DNA of 64,000 nt from assembly GCA_017051695.1 (NCBI GenBank), contig JAFIDK010000005.1, positions 62,001-126,000 of the forward strand, written 5' to 3'. Positions 52,640 through 61,939 of this stretch are shown here, in pieces. Each line of letters opens with the position of its first letter. Positions within the stretch are counted from its first letter, which is position 1. A model generated the notes under the pieces. It saw only the letters and a list, made by a program, of their open reading frames with translations. It was not told the origin of the DNA and ran no database searches. The position numbers and the translations under genes are program-made. This DNA is from Algoriphagus aestuarii. Lineage in GTDB: Bacteria > Bacteroidota > Bacteroidia > Cytophagales > Cyclobacteriaceae.

Positions 52640-54826
52640 CTAATTCTTTCTTTTCCCTGGCTGATACCTCTCCTCTGCTCTTGCCTCAATATCTTCTCGG
52701 TAAAATGCCACATCTTTAAACTCAGCATCTGCATAGCGCTGGGCTTGATCGTCAAAATGCGGAGAATCCGGATCGGAACTTTGCCCACCTGCCAAGATGG
52801 ATTTGGCTTTTACCTTCTCTCCAAACTCCACTACCGCCACGAAGCTGTTTCCTCTATAGCCATACAATCGTTTGGTCTCCGGAGTGGATCTTGCGCCATA
52901 AGCTGCCAATGCCCCCCAAGTTCCAGAAGCCAATCCTACCGGCACATAAGGTTTATCATCATCAAATTTCAAATCAATATCTCCTGTCAATCTCTGGAAC
53001 CTGTTGATCTCAGACCAAGGGGTATTCCAAGTTCCAAAATCGGCATTCATTTGATCAATCGTGCTTTGGAAAGTAGACAATAGTTCGGAAGCTGTTGGAG
53101 CTGGAACTTCCCCTTTTCCGGCATTGAACTCCAATAGATTATTGATGTTTCCATGATTTCTCATAAAATTCATCCCAAAGAAATGCGCCAATGACATTGC
53201 GACAGATTCTTTGCTGGTTCGGTAATCCCAAGACTCTAAAACCTGAATCGGTTCAGAGATTTTTGGATCGGCCACTCCCTTTTCATCATAGGCTTTCAAT
53301 AGCATCGGGATCAGTTTTTCAAAAGCCGGTAGATATGGATCATAAGCCAAATCTATCAATTTATCCAAGGTAAGATCATTGGCATCTTTCAACACTTTCA
53401 CCGCATGAATTGCTCTGTAATTTTCAGATTCCGGTGCCATATAAACCGGGAAATTTTCTGCTTTCGGGCTGAACTCACCCGCCGCTGTGTAAGGGGTAGA
53501 ATTACAATTTTGGATCCAGCCTGTTCCTGGATTGAGTAAAGTGATACTCTCGTCTACTGTATGCAACCCTTGCCAGTCTGAAGCAGGATCTGATCCATCA
53601 ACTGGTTTTGAAAAGTCAAACCCTTCATTTCTTTTCGGGATAAAATTGCCATGGAAATAAGCAATATTTCCGTCTGCATCAGCATAGACTGTATTGTTTG
53701 AGGAATTGGTACGTATGTTCATCATCTCTTTAAACTCGGCATGGTTGCTGAGTTTGGTCCTGGTAAAACTCTGAATCAATGCATTGACAGGATCCCAATT
53801 GATTTTGGTCACGACCCATTGATCATCCAGTTGATGAGTCACCGGACCATGATGCGTGCGATACATGGTAAAGGATTTTTCTTTGATTTCATTTCCATCC
53901 TTAAACTTCAGCGTGATGGGCAATTCGGTCACAGCTCTACTTTCCTCCCCATACTTGTAGCTCAATTTCCCGTCATTTTCTGTGACATTTTCTACAAATT
54001 CGTCGATAAAATCCACCCCTGTGGAAGTATGCATCCAGCCGGTTTTTTCATTGAAACCCTGATACACAAAAAACTGACCCCAAGTCACCGCACCATATGC
54101 ATTCAATCCTTCCTCACTGACAACATGGATTTCAGGTCTGAAATAGAAAGAAGTATGTGGATTGATCAGCAACATGGCATTGCCTGATTCGGTCCTTGAT
54201 CCGGAAACGGCAATCCCGTTTGAACCTTTGGGTTCCTCGGTCAGATCCACAGGATCCAAACCACTCCCAAATTCATTTAAAGCCAAGGATTGATCCTCTC
54301 CATAAAAAGCAGCGATCCTTCTGGTCGGAATCTGCTCAATATCTCCACCGATGGATCCTTCTGAGAAAAACATAGGCATCCAAGGTTCATAATAGATAAT
54401 CACATTTGGTTTTACTTCAGGATGAGTGGCCAGATAATAATTCACTCCGTCCGCAAATGCCACACAAAGTTTCTTTAACCAGTCTGGAGAAGAATCATAA
54501 GCAGCTTTGGCCTCTGCCTCTGTCATATACAAATTTGCCCGCAAATCCGAATAAATCGCCTCCTCTCCTTCTAGCTCTGCCAATCGCCCCGTAGCCCAGA
54601 TATAATTTCGCTCTACTCTTCTAAAATCATCTTCGCATTGAGCATAAAGCATCCCAAAAACAGCATCCGCATCAGTTTCACCATAGATATGGGGAATCCC
54701 AAAATCATCCCGGATAATTTCCACCCGTTCAGCGGTAGCTTCCCAGCGTTCCTGCTCAGTCAGTTCTTTGGGTTGGCAAGCAATAACCAAAATTGGAAAT
54801 GCCAAATAGAGGAATCGAAACTTCAT
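52640..54826 (-). CDS. Penicillin acylase-family lipoprotein (Ntn hydrolase)
   Basis: 728 residues. The signal ends in LVIAC, so it is a lipoprotein. It belongs to the Ntn-hydrolase family: an alpha subunit (about residues 35-205, beginning VEIIRDDFGIPHIYG), a linker, and the beta-subunit nucleophile serine in KGSNGIAVSGSRT, where autocleavage would free the Ser. Later GNIAYFHGN and RGNSFV segments fit the family. It hydrolyses amides such as acyl-homoserine lactones or N-acyl amino acids; the real substrate is unknown. It converges with ssb copy B. Confidence 0.9.
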   Translation of the reverse strand: MKFRFLYLAFPILVIACQPKELTEQERWEATAERVEIIRDDFGIPHIYGETDADAVFGMLYAQCEDDFRRVERNYIWATGRLAELEGEEAIYSDLRANLYMTEAEAKAAYDSSPDWLKKLCVAFADGVNYYLATHPEVKPNVIIYYEPWMPMFFSEGSIGGDIEQIPTRRIAAFYGEDQSLALNEFGSGLDPVDLTEEPKGSNGIAVSGSRTESGNAMLLINPHTSFYFRPEIHVVSEEGLNAYGAVTWGQFFVYQGFNEKTGWMHTSTGVDFIDEFVENVTENDGKLSYKYGEESRAVTELPITLKFKDGNEIKEKSFTMYRTHHGPVTHQLDDQWVVTKINWDPVNALIQSFTRTKLSNHAEFKEMMNIRTNSSNNTVYADADGNIAYFHGNFIPKRNEGFDFSKPVDGSDPASDWQGLHTVDESITLLNPGTGWIQNCNSTPYTAAGEFSPKAENFPVYMAPESENYRAIHAVKVLKDANDLTLDKLIDLAYDPYLPAFEKLIPMLLKAYDEKGVADPKISEPIQVLESWDYRTSKESVAMSLAHFFGMNFMRNHGNINNLLEFNAGKGEVPAPTASELLSTFQSTIDQMNADFGTWNTPWSEINRFQRLTGDIDLKFDDDKPYVPVGLASGTWGALAAYGARSTPETKRLYGYRGNSFVAVVEFGEKVKAKSILAGGQSSDPDSPHFDDQAQRYADAEFKDVAFYREDIEARAEERYQPGKRKN

Positions 54827-54912
54827 CTTTAAGTGGATTTGGGTGATTTATAGATTAAATGAATTCAACTTGCCTAAAATAAAGGATTTGGATTCTGTGG
54901 GCAACAGGAATT

Positions 54913-55803
54913 TTATCGATGCTGCTGGTAGTTATTTGGAGTGAATCTATTTCTGAATTTTGAAATCAACTCATCAGAAACCTGCTTGCTTTTTTCAAAA
55001 CCCTCCAGCATTTTCTCAACCTGAGACACAGAGCTAGCACCAATGATCAAGGAGCCAACTGCCTTTTGGCTTAAGCCAAATCGAATCAAAAATGCTTCAG
55101 ACATGATGCCATAGCTGGCGATTTCCTTTTTGATTTCCTCCACCTTTTGGGCTAAATGATCCAAATAATCACTTGCAGGCTTATTGATCAACATCCCTTT
55201 TACAAAGCTTCCTCTAACCAAAACCCGCGTATCTGTCTTAGCAATTAAGGGAAAAGCCTCTTCCTCGGGTCGTCTATCCAATGGACTGTATTGCATCATA
55301 ATCGAAGCCGGATGAGAGAGTGTCAGAACTTTTCTGATGACATTTGGGCGGATGGAAGAAATTCCGAATGCACGGATTTTGCCTTGGCTTTTTAAAATTT
55401 CAAATGCCTCCAGTGTTTCTTCCCAAGGATCGTCGAGCGTTCCTCCATGCAGTTGATATAGGTCGATAAAGTCTGTTTGCAGTCTTTTTAGGCTTTTTTC
55501 CACAGCTCGTAGAATGTATTCTTTGCTAGGATTCCAGTCCCAACCAGAGCCATCGGATCGCATTTGATTTCCTACCTTGGTAGCCAAAACCATTTCATTT
55601 CTTTTATCTTTAATTGCTTTGCCCAGCATTTCTTCATTCCATCCCTGCTGGTACAGATCGGCAGTATCCAGCAGGTTGATTCCATTGGATACGGCAGCGC
55701 TGAGGATCTTTTTGCTTTCCAGAAAATCTGATGGCAGAGACATACAGCCTAACCCGATTTTTGAAATTTGAAGATTTGTGGGCAAAAGTATGGTTCTGTT
55801 CAT
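54913..55803 (-). CDS. Aldo/keto reductase
   Basis: 296 residues, a TIM-barrel NAD(P)H reductase: IGLGCMSLP, the catalytic Asp/Tyr in LLDTADLYQQG, Lys in LATKVG, His in YQLHGGTLDD and the C-terminal LIIGASSVSQVEKML. It is similar to the YajO/Tas/oxidoreductase group acting on aldehydes or sugars. It is monocistronic and divergent from pfkA. Confidence 0.92.
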   Translation of the reverse strand: MNRTILLPTNLQISKIGLGCMSLPSDFLESKKILSAAVSNGINLLDTADLYQQGWNEEMLGKAIKDKRNEMVLATKVGNQMRSDGSGWDWNPSKEYILRAVEKSLKRLQTDFIDLYQLHGGTLDDPWEETLEAFEILKSQGKIRAFGISSIRPNVIRKVLTLSHPASIMMQYSPLDRRPEEEAFPLIAKTDTRVLVRGSFVKGMLINKPASDYLDHLAQKVEEIKKEIASYGIMSEAFLIRFGLSQKAVGSLIIGASSVSQVEKMLEGFEKSKQVSDELISKFRNRFTPNNYQQHR

Positions 55804-55905
55804 GGAAATTTAACTTGATTTTAACAGATGGATGTTGTTTTCTAAGAAAGCTGTTTTTTTTGTTCTTTTAAAATCTATGTTTTCCTTTATTCTTTCATTA
55901 ATCCC

Positions 55906-55913
55906 TATTTTTG
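55906..55913 (+). promoter_or_regulatory. Possible -7 element before pfkA
   Basis: TATTTTTG fits TAnnTTTG and lies 20 bases before the ATG. No clear TTTG is present 19-20 bases upstream, so this is weak. Confidence 0.35.
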
Positions 55914-55932
55914 GGGACTTAAACCTATTGAA

Positions 55933-56907
55933 ATGAAAAAAATCGCAGTTTTTACTTCTGGAGGAGATAGTCCTGGCATGAACGCTTGCGTGAGAGCGGT
56001 AGTTCGTACGGCGATCTTCAAAGGCTTGGAAGTATATGGAATAATGAGAGGGTACGAAGGGATGATTGAAGGAGATATAAAAAGAATGCATTCGCATTCT
56101 GTCAGTAATATTATCCAACGCGGAGGCACTGTTTTAAAATCTGCCAGATCCATGGAGTTTAAAACCCCAGAAGGCAGAAAAAAAGCCTATGATAATTTGA
56201 TGGCTCATGACATAGAAGGAATCGTCGCGATCGGCGGAGATGGTACCTTTACTGGGGCCAAGATTTTCCAGGCAGAATTCGGCATCCCAACAGTAGGTTG
56301 CCCTGGTACCATAGACAATGATCTTTATGGTACAGATTATACGATTGGATTTGACACCGCAGTCAATACTGCTTTGGAGGCAATTGATAAAATCCGGGAT
56401 ACTGCCGCTGCCCATGACAGGATCTTTTTTATAGAAGTAATGGGAAGAGATGCAGGGTTTATTGCGGTGGAGTCCGGCATCGGAGGAGGTGCTGAATTTG
56501 TGATGGTACCAGAGACCAAAACAGATCTAAACATGGTGGTGAAAAGCCTGAAAAACCTCCGAAAAACCAAGACTTCAAGCATAGTGGTAGTGGCCGAAGG
56601 AGATGAAGAAGGAAATGCAGAAACCATCATGCAGAAGGTGAAAGACAAAATAAAAGACGAGAATAAAGACTTCAAAGTCACCACTCTAGGACATATCCAA
56701 CGAGGAGGAAGCCCAACCGCCAGAGATCGTGTGTTGGGAAGTCTGTGCGGAATGGCTGCAGTCGAGGGTCTTTTGGCAGGAAAGAAAAACTGTATGGCCG
56801 GAGTGATGAACCATCAGGTGGTCTACACACCTTTTGAGGACTGCATCGGTAAGGAAAAACCGCTCAATCAGGAACATCTTAAATTGATGGAAATTTTAAG
56901 TATTTAA
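55933..56907 (+). CDS. pfkA: ATP-dependent 6-phosphofructokinase
   Basis: 324 residues, the usual bacterial length. It has GGDSPGMNACVR, IVAIGGDGTFTGA, the catalytic GTIDNDLYGTDYTIGFDTA loop (written here as PGTIDND and TIGFDTA) and the substrate-binding VMGRDAG and HIQRGGSP. GGDGT with the glycine after the GD favours ATP over pyrophosphate as donor. It commits fructose 6-phosphate to glycolysis. The next gene follows by 1 bp. Confidence 0.95.
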   Translation: MKKIAVFTSGGDSPGMNACVRAVVRTAIFKGLEVYGIMRGYEGMIEGDIKRMHSHSVSNIIQRGGTVLKSARSMEFKTPEGRKKAYDNLMAHDIEGIVAIGGDGTFTGAKIFQAEFGIPTVGCPGTIDNDLYGTDYTIGFDTAVNTALEAIDKIRDTAAAHDRIFFIEVMGRDAGFIAVESGIGGGAEFVMVPETKTDLNMVVKSLKNLRKTKTSSIVVVAEGDEEGNAETIMQKVKDKIKDENKDFKVTTLGHIQRGGSPTARDRVLGSLCGMAAVEGLLAGKKNCMAGVMNHQVVYTPFEDCIGKEKPLNQEHLKLMEILSI

Positions 56908-56908
56908 T

Positions 56909-57244
56909 ATGGGATTTATTCCGATCTTCTTGACTATGGGAGGCGCTTGCCTCCTATTTTTTCTTACAGTCCGTACGACGATGCAGCGCAAGCTGAATTT
57001 ACAAAGAGAGATTTCGTCCAAGCTTGCTTTGGCACATCCGGAACTGGAAATTGTCCTTGGCGAAATGGCAAATCCTGACTCGATTTCAGAAAAATTGAAA
57101 GCCCAGTACCAGGATAAAAAAATCCCTAAAAAGAGCCTTGAATTGATGCGGACATTGAAAGTGAATCGCCTGCAGTACAATCAATTGATTAAAAAAGCGC
57201 CTTACAATTGGGTGGCGAAGATTTCCGGTTATTCCTCCATTTGA
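56909..57244 (+). CDS. Small membrane-anchored hypothetical protein
   Basis: 111 residues. One N-terminal transmembrane helix (about 3-22) is followed by a basic, mostly helical cytoplasmic part without a known motif. It starts 2 bp after pfkA and may share its transcript. Its last 16 bp overlap the end of miaA on the other strand. Confidence 0.7.
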   Translation: MGFIPIFLTMGGACLLFFLTVRTTMQRKLNLQREISSKLALAHPELEIVLGEMANPDSISEKLKAQYQDKKIPKKSLELMRTLKVNRLQYNQLIKKAPYNWVAKISGYSSI

Positions 57245-58167
57245 GATTTCAGTAACTCCAAAATCCCTTTTTCATCCTCAGGACTAAACCAGTGGATCTC
57301 CGGATCTTTTCTAAACCAGGTCATTTGCCTTTTGGCATACCTTCGGGAGTTCCTCTTAAGAAGCCGAATCGCTTCTTCCTGATCATACTTTCCCTCCAAA
57401 TAACCAAAAATCTCTTGGTAGCCTACCGTCTGCAGTGCATTCAGATCCCGCTTTTCAAAGAGACTTTCTGCTTCCTCAAATAAGCCAGCAGCAATCATTT
57501 GATCCATTCGCAGGTCTATTCTTTGGTACAATTCTTCTCGATCTCTTTCGAGTCCGATTTTGATGGTTTTAAAATTCCTTTTTGCTTTTTGCTTGACCCG
57601 AAAACTGCTAAATGGCTTTCCTGTGCCTCTAAAAACTTCAATTGCCCGCATCAAGCGCTGTGGATTATTTCGGTCCACTACTTCAAAATACACAGGGTCG
57701 ATTTTAGAAACTTCTGCTTGCAAAAACTCTAGGCCATTTGATTCATATTCCTGAATAACTTCTTCCCTGAAACTGGGATCTAAATCAGGCATTTCATCCA
57801 ATCCATTTACGACTGCATCAGCAAACAGTCCAGAGCCACCGGTCATGATCACTGCGGATTTTTCCTGAAATAATTCAACCAATAACTCGATCACCTCTTT
57901 TTCAAATCTCTTGACATCGTAAGTTTCCTCGATCGAAAGAGAATTGATAAAATGATGCTTCACCAGCTCCAGCTCAGTGATGGCAGGCTTTGCAGTTCCT
58001 AAATTAGTTTCTCTATAAAATTGCCTGCTATCACAAGAGATGATTTCTGTGTTGAATTTTTTGGCTAGATTTAAACATAAATCGGTTTTGCCGACAGCTG
58101 TCGGACCAACCACAAGAATAAGGTAATTTTGAATAGACAATGGTTCTGTAGCTTGAACGGAAATCAA
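57229..58167 (-). CDS. miaA: tRNA dimethylallyltransferase
   Basis: 312 residues. Walker A is GPTAVGKTDL, followed by SCDSRQFYRETNLGTAKP (in short: DSRQFYR and GTAKP), VMTGGSGLF and a C-terminal YAKRQMTWFRKD. It adds dimethylallyl to A37 of tRNAs that read UNN codons, the substrate later methylthiolated by MiaB (8.4 kb). It is divergent from the REC-HPt gene with only 17 bp between the starts. Confidence 0.95.
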   Translation of the reverse strand: MISVQATEPLSIQNYLILVVGPTAVGKTDLCLNLAKKFNTEIISCDSRQFYRETNLGTAKPAITELELVKHHFINSLSIEETYDVKRFEKEVIELLVELFQEKSAVIMTGGSGLFADAVVNGLDEMPDLDPSFREEVIQEYESNGLEFLQAEVSKIDPVYFEVVDRNNPQRLMRAIEVFRGTGKPFSSFRVKQKAKRNFKTIKIGLERDREELYQRIDLRMDQMIAAGLFEEAESLFEKRDLNALQTVGYQEIFGYLEGKYDQEEAIRLLKRNSRRYAKRQMTWFRKDPEIHWFSPEDEKGILELLKSQMEE

Positions 58168-58184
58168 AAATCCAAACTTACAAG

Positions 58185-58946
58185 ATGAAAAGCAAAAGGG
58201 TGTTGATTGTTGACGATAATGATCTCAACAGGAAGTTATTTGAAAACCTGATCGGACAAGTCTGCTTATTCGAAAGTGCAAAAAATGGTTTGGAAGCTTT
58301 GGCACTGTTAGAGGGGAATAGGTTTGATTTGATTTTAATGGATATCCAAATGCCCCAGATGGATGGATTGACAGCCATGAAAAAGATTAAATTGACCGAT
58401 CATGATCATTGCCCGATTATCGCCATCACTGCTTTTGCAGAAATGGAAGACCGACACAGTTTTATCGAGCAGGGTTTTGACGAATTTATGATAAAACCGA
58501 TCCGGCCGCGTGAGTTTCTGGAATCCATCAAAGCCTTTCTTTCTGATAAGGCACCAGAACCCCACAAAATTGAACAGAATAAGCCAATTTCTTTAGAACC
58601 TGTCATTTTGGACATGCAGATTGTCAAACAATTAATGAAATACAATCAACCTGAAACCATAAAAAATGTGTTTTTGGACTTCGTTAAAGAATGTGATTCA
58701 TTGTTTAATGAACTGGATCTGACTAAAGATGCGTTTGATTTCAAACAACTTGAGGCAAAGCTACATACCATAAAAGGAAACAGTGGGACCCTTGGGGCAA
58801 ATTCGATCTTTTTATTGGCTCAGGAAGGAGAAATCAACGCCAAATTGGAGAACCGGTCACAAACCCGGAAAATACTTCATGAGTTGCAAAATGAAATTCT
58901 TAATTTCAAAAAATATATAATGGAAGAAACTATTTTTAACCAATGA
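58185..58946 (+). CDS. Response regulator with C-terminal HPt domain
   Basis: 253 residues. An N-terminal receiver (VLIVDDNDLNR, acceptor Asp in LILMDIQMPQMDG, lysine in MIKPI) is joined by a linker to a histidine phosphotransfer domain (about 145-245; phospho-His in LHTIKGNSGTLG). It is a phosphorelay intermediate with no DNA-binding output. The next gene, overlapping by 4 bp (ATGA), encodes another receiver, so both probably serve one relay with a kinase elsewhere. Confidence 0.9.
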   Translation: MKSKRVLIVDDNDLNRKLFENLIGQVCLFESAKNGLEALALLEGNRFDLILMDIQMPQMDGLTAMKKIKLTDHDHCPIIAITAFAEMEDRHSFIEQGFDEFMIKPIRPREFLESIKAFLSDKAPEPHKIEQNKPISLEPVILDMQIVKQLMKYNQPETIKNVFLDFVKECDSLFNELDLTKDAFDFKQLEAKLHTIKGNSGTLGANSIFLLAQEGEINAKLENRSQTRKILHELQNEILNFKKYIMEETIFNQ

Positions 58947-59320
58947 GCACGCCAAAAAGAATCCTAGTCGGAGAAGACAGTTCAGTGATAATAAACCTGA
59001 CAAAAAGCGTATTGGCTTTTGAAAAATATGATATGAAGGCTGCCCGAAACGGGAAACAAGTGCTGGAATTACTGGAAAAAGAAGATTTTGATCTAATTTT
59101 GATGGACATCAGTATGCCTGTCATGGACGGCGCGACCTGTACTCAGGCGATCAGAAGTCTTTCTGATCCTAAAAAGTCGAAATTGCCGATCATAGCCATT
59201 TCCGGAAATGTGAATAATTACACCATGGATGAATTGCGGAAGTTCGGCTTTGATGACTTTATCCAAAAACCTCTGGATTTTGACAAGGTACTGAGTACCG
59301 TAAACAAATACCTGATTTAA
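58943..59320 (+). CDS. Single-domain response regulator
   Basis: 125 residues, receiver only: ILVGEDSS (acidic pocket with G-E-D), acceptor Asp in LILMDISMPVMDG and Lys in FIQKPLDFD. It overlaps the REC-HPt gene by 4 bp, so translation is coupled. It could receive phosphate from that HPt domain. Target unknown. Confidence 0.9.
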   Translation: MSTPKRILVGEDSSVIINLTKSVLAFEKYDMKAARNGKQVLELLEKEDFDLILMDISMPVMDGATCTQAIRSLSDPKKSKLPIIAISGNVNNYTMDELRKFGFDDFIQKPLDFDKVLSTVNKYLI

Positions 59321-59322
59321 GT

Positions 59323-59601
59323 ATGGCAGTAAAGTACACCAAACATTTCTTGGATAAACTGGAAAACCTTTTTGCAGCATCAGAATATATGCTTCGCTAT
59401 GAAAAGGGAAATTTCAAATCGGGATATTGTGTACTTAGAGATACGAAAATCGTGATCATCAATAAATATTTTCCTATAGAAGGGAAGATTAATGCATTGA
59501 TTGATATCCTTTCAGAACTGAATTTTGACCCTAAAGATTTTACGGAAAAATCCAATCATGATTTTCTCCGGGAACTTAGACAAACTACTTTAAAATTTTG
59601 A
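59323..59601 (+). CDS. Conserved Bacteroidota hypothetical protein
   Basis: 92 residues. YTKHFLDKLENLFAASEYMLRYEKGNFKSGYC (key parts YTKHFLDKLE and YMLRYEKGNFKSGYC) and NKYFPIEGKINALIDIL are typical of a short family found beside the MBL-fold gene in many Bacteroidota. No enzymatic motif. It starts 2 bp after the receiver gene and overlaps the next start. Confidence 0.8.
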   Translation: MAVKYTKHFLDKLENLFAASEYMLRYEKGNFKSGYCVLRDTKIVIINKYFPIEGKINALIDILSELNFDPKDFTEKSNHDFLRELRQTTLKF

Positions 59602-60362
59602 AAGTCACTTTTCTGGGAACCGGTACATCTCAAGGCGTTCCAGTAATTACCTGTACCTGCCCGGTTTGCCGATCACTGGATTTTAGAAATAAAAGATTCC
59701 GGTCCTCTATCCACTTCGAAATAGGCGATTTAAGCTTAGTGATAGACACCGGGCCTGATTTTAGAAGCCAGATGCTTTCTGCTGACATTAAACGTCTAGA
59801 CGGCGTGCTATTCACCCATGAGCACAAAGACCATACTGCTGGCCTGGATGATATCCGACCATTCAACTTTTCCCAACAAATGGATATCCCGATTTTTGGG
59901 AGGATCCAGGTCCTAGAACAGATCAAAAGGGAATTTGCTTATGTATTTTCCAGCAAAAAATATCCGGGTGTACCCCAGATAGAGCCAGTCGAAATCGATG
60001 ACTCACCATTTACGATCCAAGGCGTCACCATTATTCCTATCCCTGTTTATCATTACAAACTTCCGGTTTTAGGGTTTCGAATTGGTGATTTCACTTATAT
60101 CACTGACACCAACCAGATCCCCGAAGAATCAATGGAGCTCATCAAAGGGACAAAAATCCTGGTATTGAATGCACTTCAGAAAGAAGCCCATATCTCGCAC
60201 TTCACATTGGATGAGGCTGTGGCCAAAGCCAAAGAAATCGGTGCAGAAACCACTTATTTCACACATATTTCGCACAAGCTTGGCTTACATCATGAAGTAG
60301 AGAAGGAATTGCCCCCCGGAATTTATTTGGCCTATGACGGACTTCAGGTAACTTTGCCCTGA
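59598..60362 (+). CDS. MBL-fold metal-dependent hydrolase (PhnP/RNase Z-like)
   Basis: 254 residues starting with TTG at 59598, overlapping the previous stop by 4 bp. Landmarks: KVTFLGTGTSQGVPVITC, CTCPVCRS (extra zinc pair as in PhnP) and the metal-binding FTHEHKDHTAG. The PhnP family hydrolyses cyclic phosphodiesters; homologues elsewhere are near lipoate genes. No phosphonate genes are present here, so the substrate is uncertain. Confidence 0.9.
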   Translation: MKVTFLGTGTSQGVPVITCTCPVCRSLDFRNKRFRSSIHFEIGDLSLVIDTGPDFRSQMLSADIKRLDGVLFTHEHKDHTAGLDDIRPFNFSQQMDIPIFGRIQVLEQIKREFAYVFSSKKYPGVPQIEPVEIDDSPFTIQGVTIIPIPVYHYKLPVLGFRIGDFTYITDTNQIPEESMELIKGTKILVLNALQKEAHISHFTLDEAVAKAKEIGAETTYFTHISHKLGLHHEVEKELPPGIYLAYDGLQVTLP

Positions 60363-61939
60363 TGCATCTCAATTACCATTTTCTTAAATTCCTTTGCCCC
60401 GCTCTCACCCGAAAATTCAAAGGTCATACCATCGTTTCATGTTTTTCCCAGAGCAAAGATGAGTTGATTATTGAAACTCAGGCGAATGGAGAAGAAGCTT
60501 GGATCAGGGCACATCTGATTCCCTCCCAGATTTATTTTAGTTTCCCTGAGCAATTCAGACGTGCAAAGCGCAATAGCATCAACCTTTTTCAGGAAATGCT
60601 AGGATTGACTATTGAATCTTGTGAAGTCATCCCTTTCGAAAGATCTTTTATTTTTAGATTAAGCGAAGGAAAAATCCTTCTTTTTAAACTTCATGCGAAT
60701 CGGAGCAATATTTTGTTTTATGAAGAGCATGCGGAAACCCCAAAGTATATTTTCAGGCAAGTCATTTCAGAAGATCGGGAATTGGACTGGAAAACATTGG
60801 CAGTGGACCTGGACCTATCTAAAAATAGGTTTGAAGAATTAGATGGTAATGCTTCTCAATTTCTTCCTACTTTGGGCAAAATCCCAAGAGCTTATCTGAA
60901 AGATAGAGCCTATCCAGATTCAGATCTGGAAAAAAAATGGCAGCTGATGGAGGAAATGATCGATATTTTGGATACTCCATTATTCTCATTGGTCGAAATC
61001 CCGGACGGCATTCACCTCAGTTTACTTCCTGAAGCCAATTCGCTTCGGACTTTTTCGGATCCGATTCAGGCACTGAATGAACTATTTTATTTAGCTCTTG
61101 TCAAAGGAAACTTTGAAATGGAAAAAAATGATCTTCTCAAAACTCTCCAAGACCAGTTAAAAAGAACCCAATCCTATTTAAACAAATCCAGCTCCAAACT
61201 TGAGGAATTAAAAAACTCACCTCCCCCATCTCAACTGGCAGATGTGGTCATGGCTAACCTCCATGAATTCGAAGGTCAAAAAGAGGTAGAGTTATTGGAT
61301 TTTTATACTGGAAACACAGTAAAAGTCCATTTGAAACCTCAGCAAAAACCACAGGATTATGCAGCTCAACTGTATCGTAAAAGTAAAAACAGAAAACTGG
61401 AATGGGAACAAATTGAAAAAACCATCCAGAACAAAATTGAGTTGAAAAACAGCCTATTATCCCAAATTGAGAAACTGGAAGCCGTTCAGGAGTTCAGAGG
61501 CCTCAAAGCTTTTAAAAAGGAAGAAATACAGGAAAAAACACTGCTTAAAACTACTGTTTCACTTCCGTTTAAATCCTTTGAAGTGCAAGGTTTTCCTGTT
61601 TGGGTAGGAAAATCGGCAAAAGACAATGATGAAATGCTCCGAGGATATGTCCATAAAGATGACATATGGCTACATGCTCGATTGGTGCCGGGTTCACACG
61701 TGGTCGTTAAAATGAAAGGATTCAAAAATATTCCACCGGTAGTTTTGGAGAGAGCCGCCGAACTGGCTGCATTTTACTCAAAACATAAAAGTGAATCCCT
61801 GGCCCCGGTGATTTATACGGAGGCTAAATTTGTCAGAAAAGTAAAAGGCTCGCCGGATGGTTCGGTTAAAGTGGAAAAAGAAAAAGTCATCATGGTCAGG
61901 CCTACTGGGCCGGATGACAGCATTTCTGTCCAAAAATAA
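60362..61939 (+). CDS. NFACT-domain RNA-binding protein (RqcH/Rqc2-like, Bacteroidota form)
   Basis: 525 residues; the ATG overlaps the previous stop by one base (TGATG). It has an NFACT-N-like N-terminal part, a coiled coil (about 250-285 and 345-385) and the NFACT-R domain with DDIWLHARLVPGSHVVVK near the C-terminus. In other bacteria RqcH binds the stalled 50S subunit and adds alanine tails. A role in ribosome quality control is likely but not proved for this divergent form. Confidence 0.87.
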   Translation: MHLNYHFLKFLCPALTRKFKGHTIVSCFSQSKDELIIETQANGEEAWIRAHLIPSQIYFSFPEQFRRAKRNSINLFQEMLGLTIESCEVIPFERSFIFRLSEGKILLFKLHANRSNILFYEEHAETPKYIFRQVISEDRELDWKTLAVDLDLSKNRFEELDGNASQFLPTLGKIPRAYLKDRAYPDSDLEKKWQLMEEMIDILDTPLFSLVEIPDGIHLSLLPEANSLRTFSDPIQALNELFYLALVKGNFEMEKNDLLKTLQDQLKRTQSYLNKSSSKLEELKNSPPPSQLADVVMANLHEFEGQKEVELLDFYTGNTVKVHLKPQQKPQDYAAQLYRKSKNRKLEWEQIEKTIQNKIELKNSLLSQIEKLEAVQEFRGLKAFKKEEIQEKTLLKTTVSLPFKSFEVQGFPVWVGKSAKDNDEMLRGYVHKDDIWLHARLVPGSHVVVKMKGFKNIPPVVLERAAELAAFYSKHKSESLAPVIYTEAKFVRKVKGSPDGSVKVEKEKVIMVRPTGPDDSISVQK

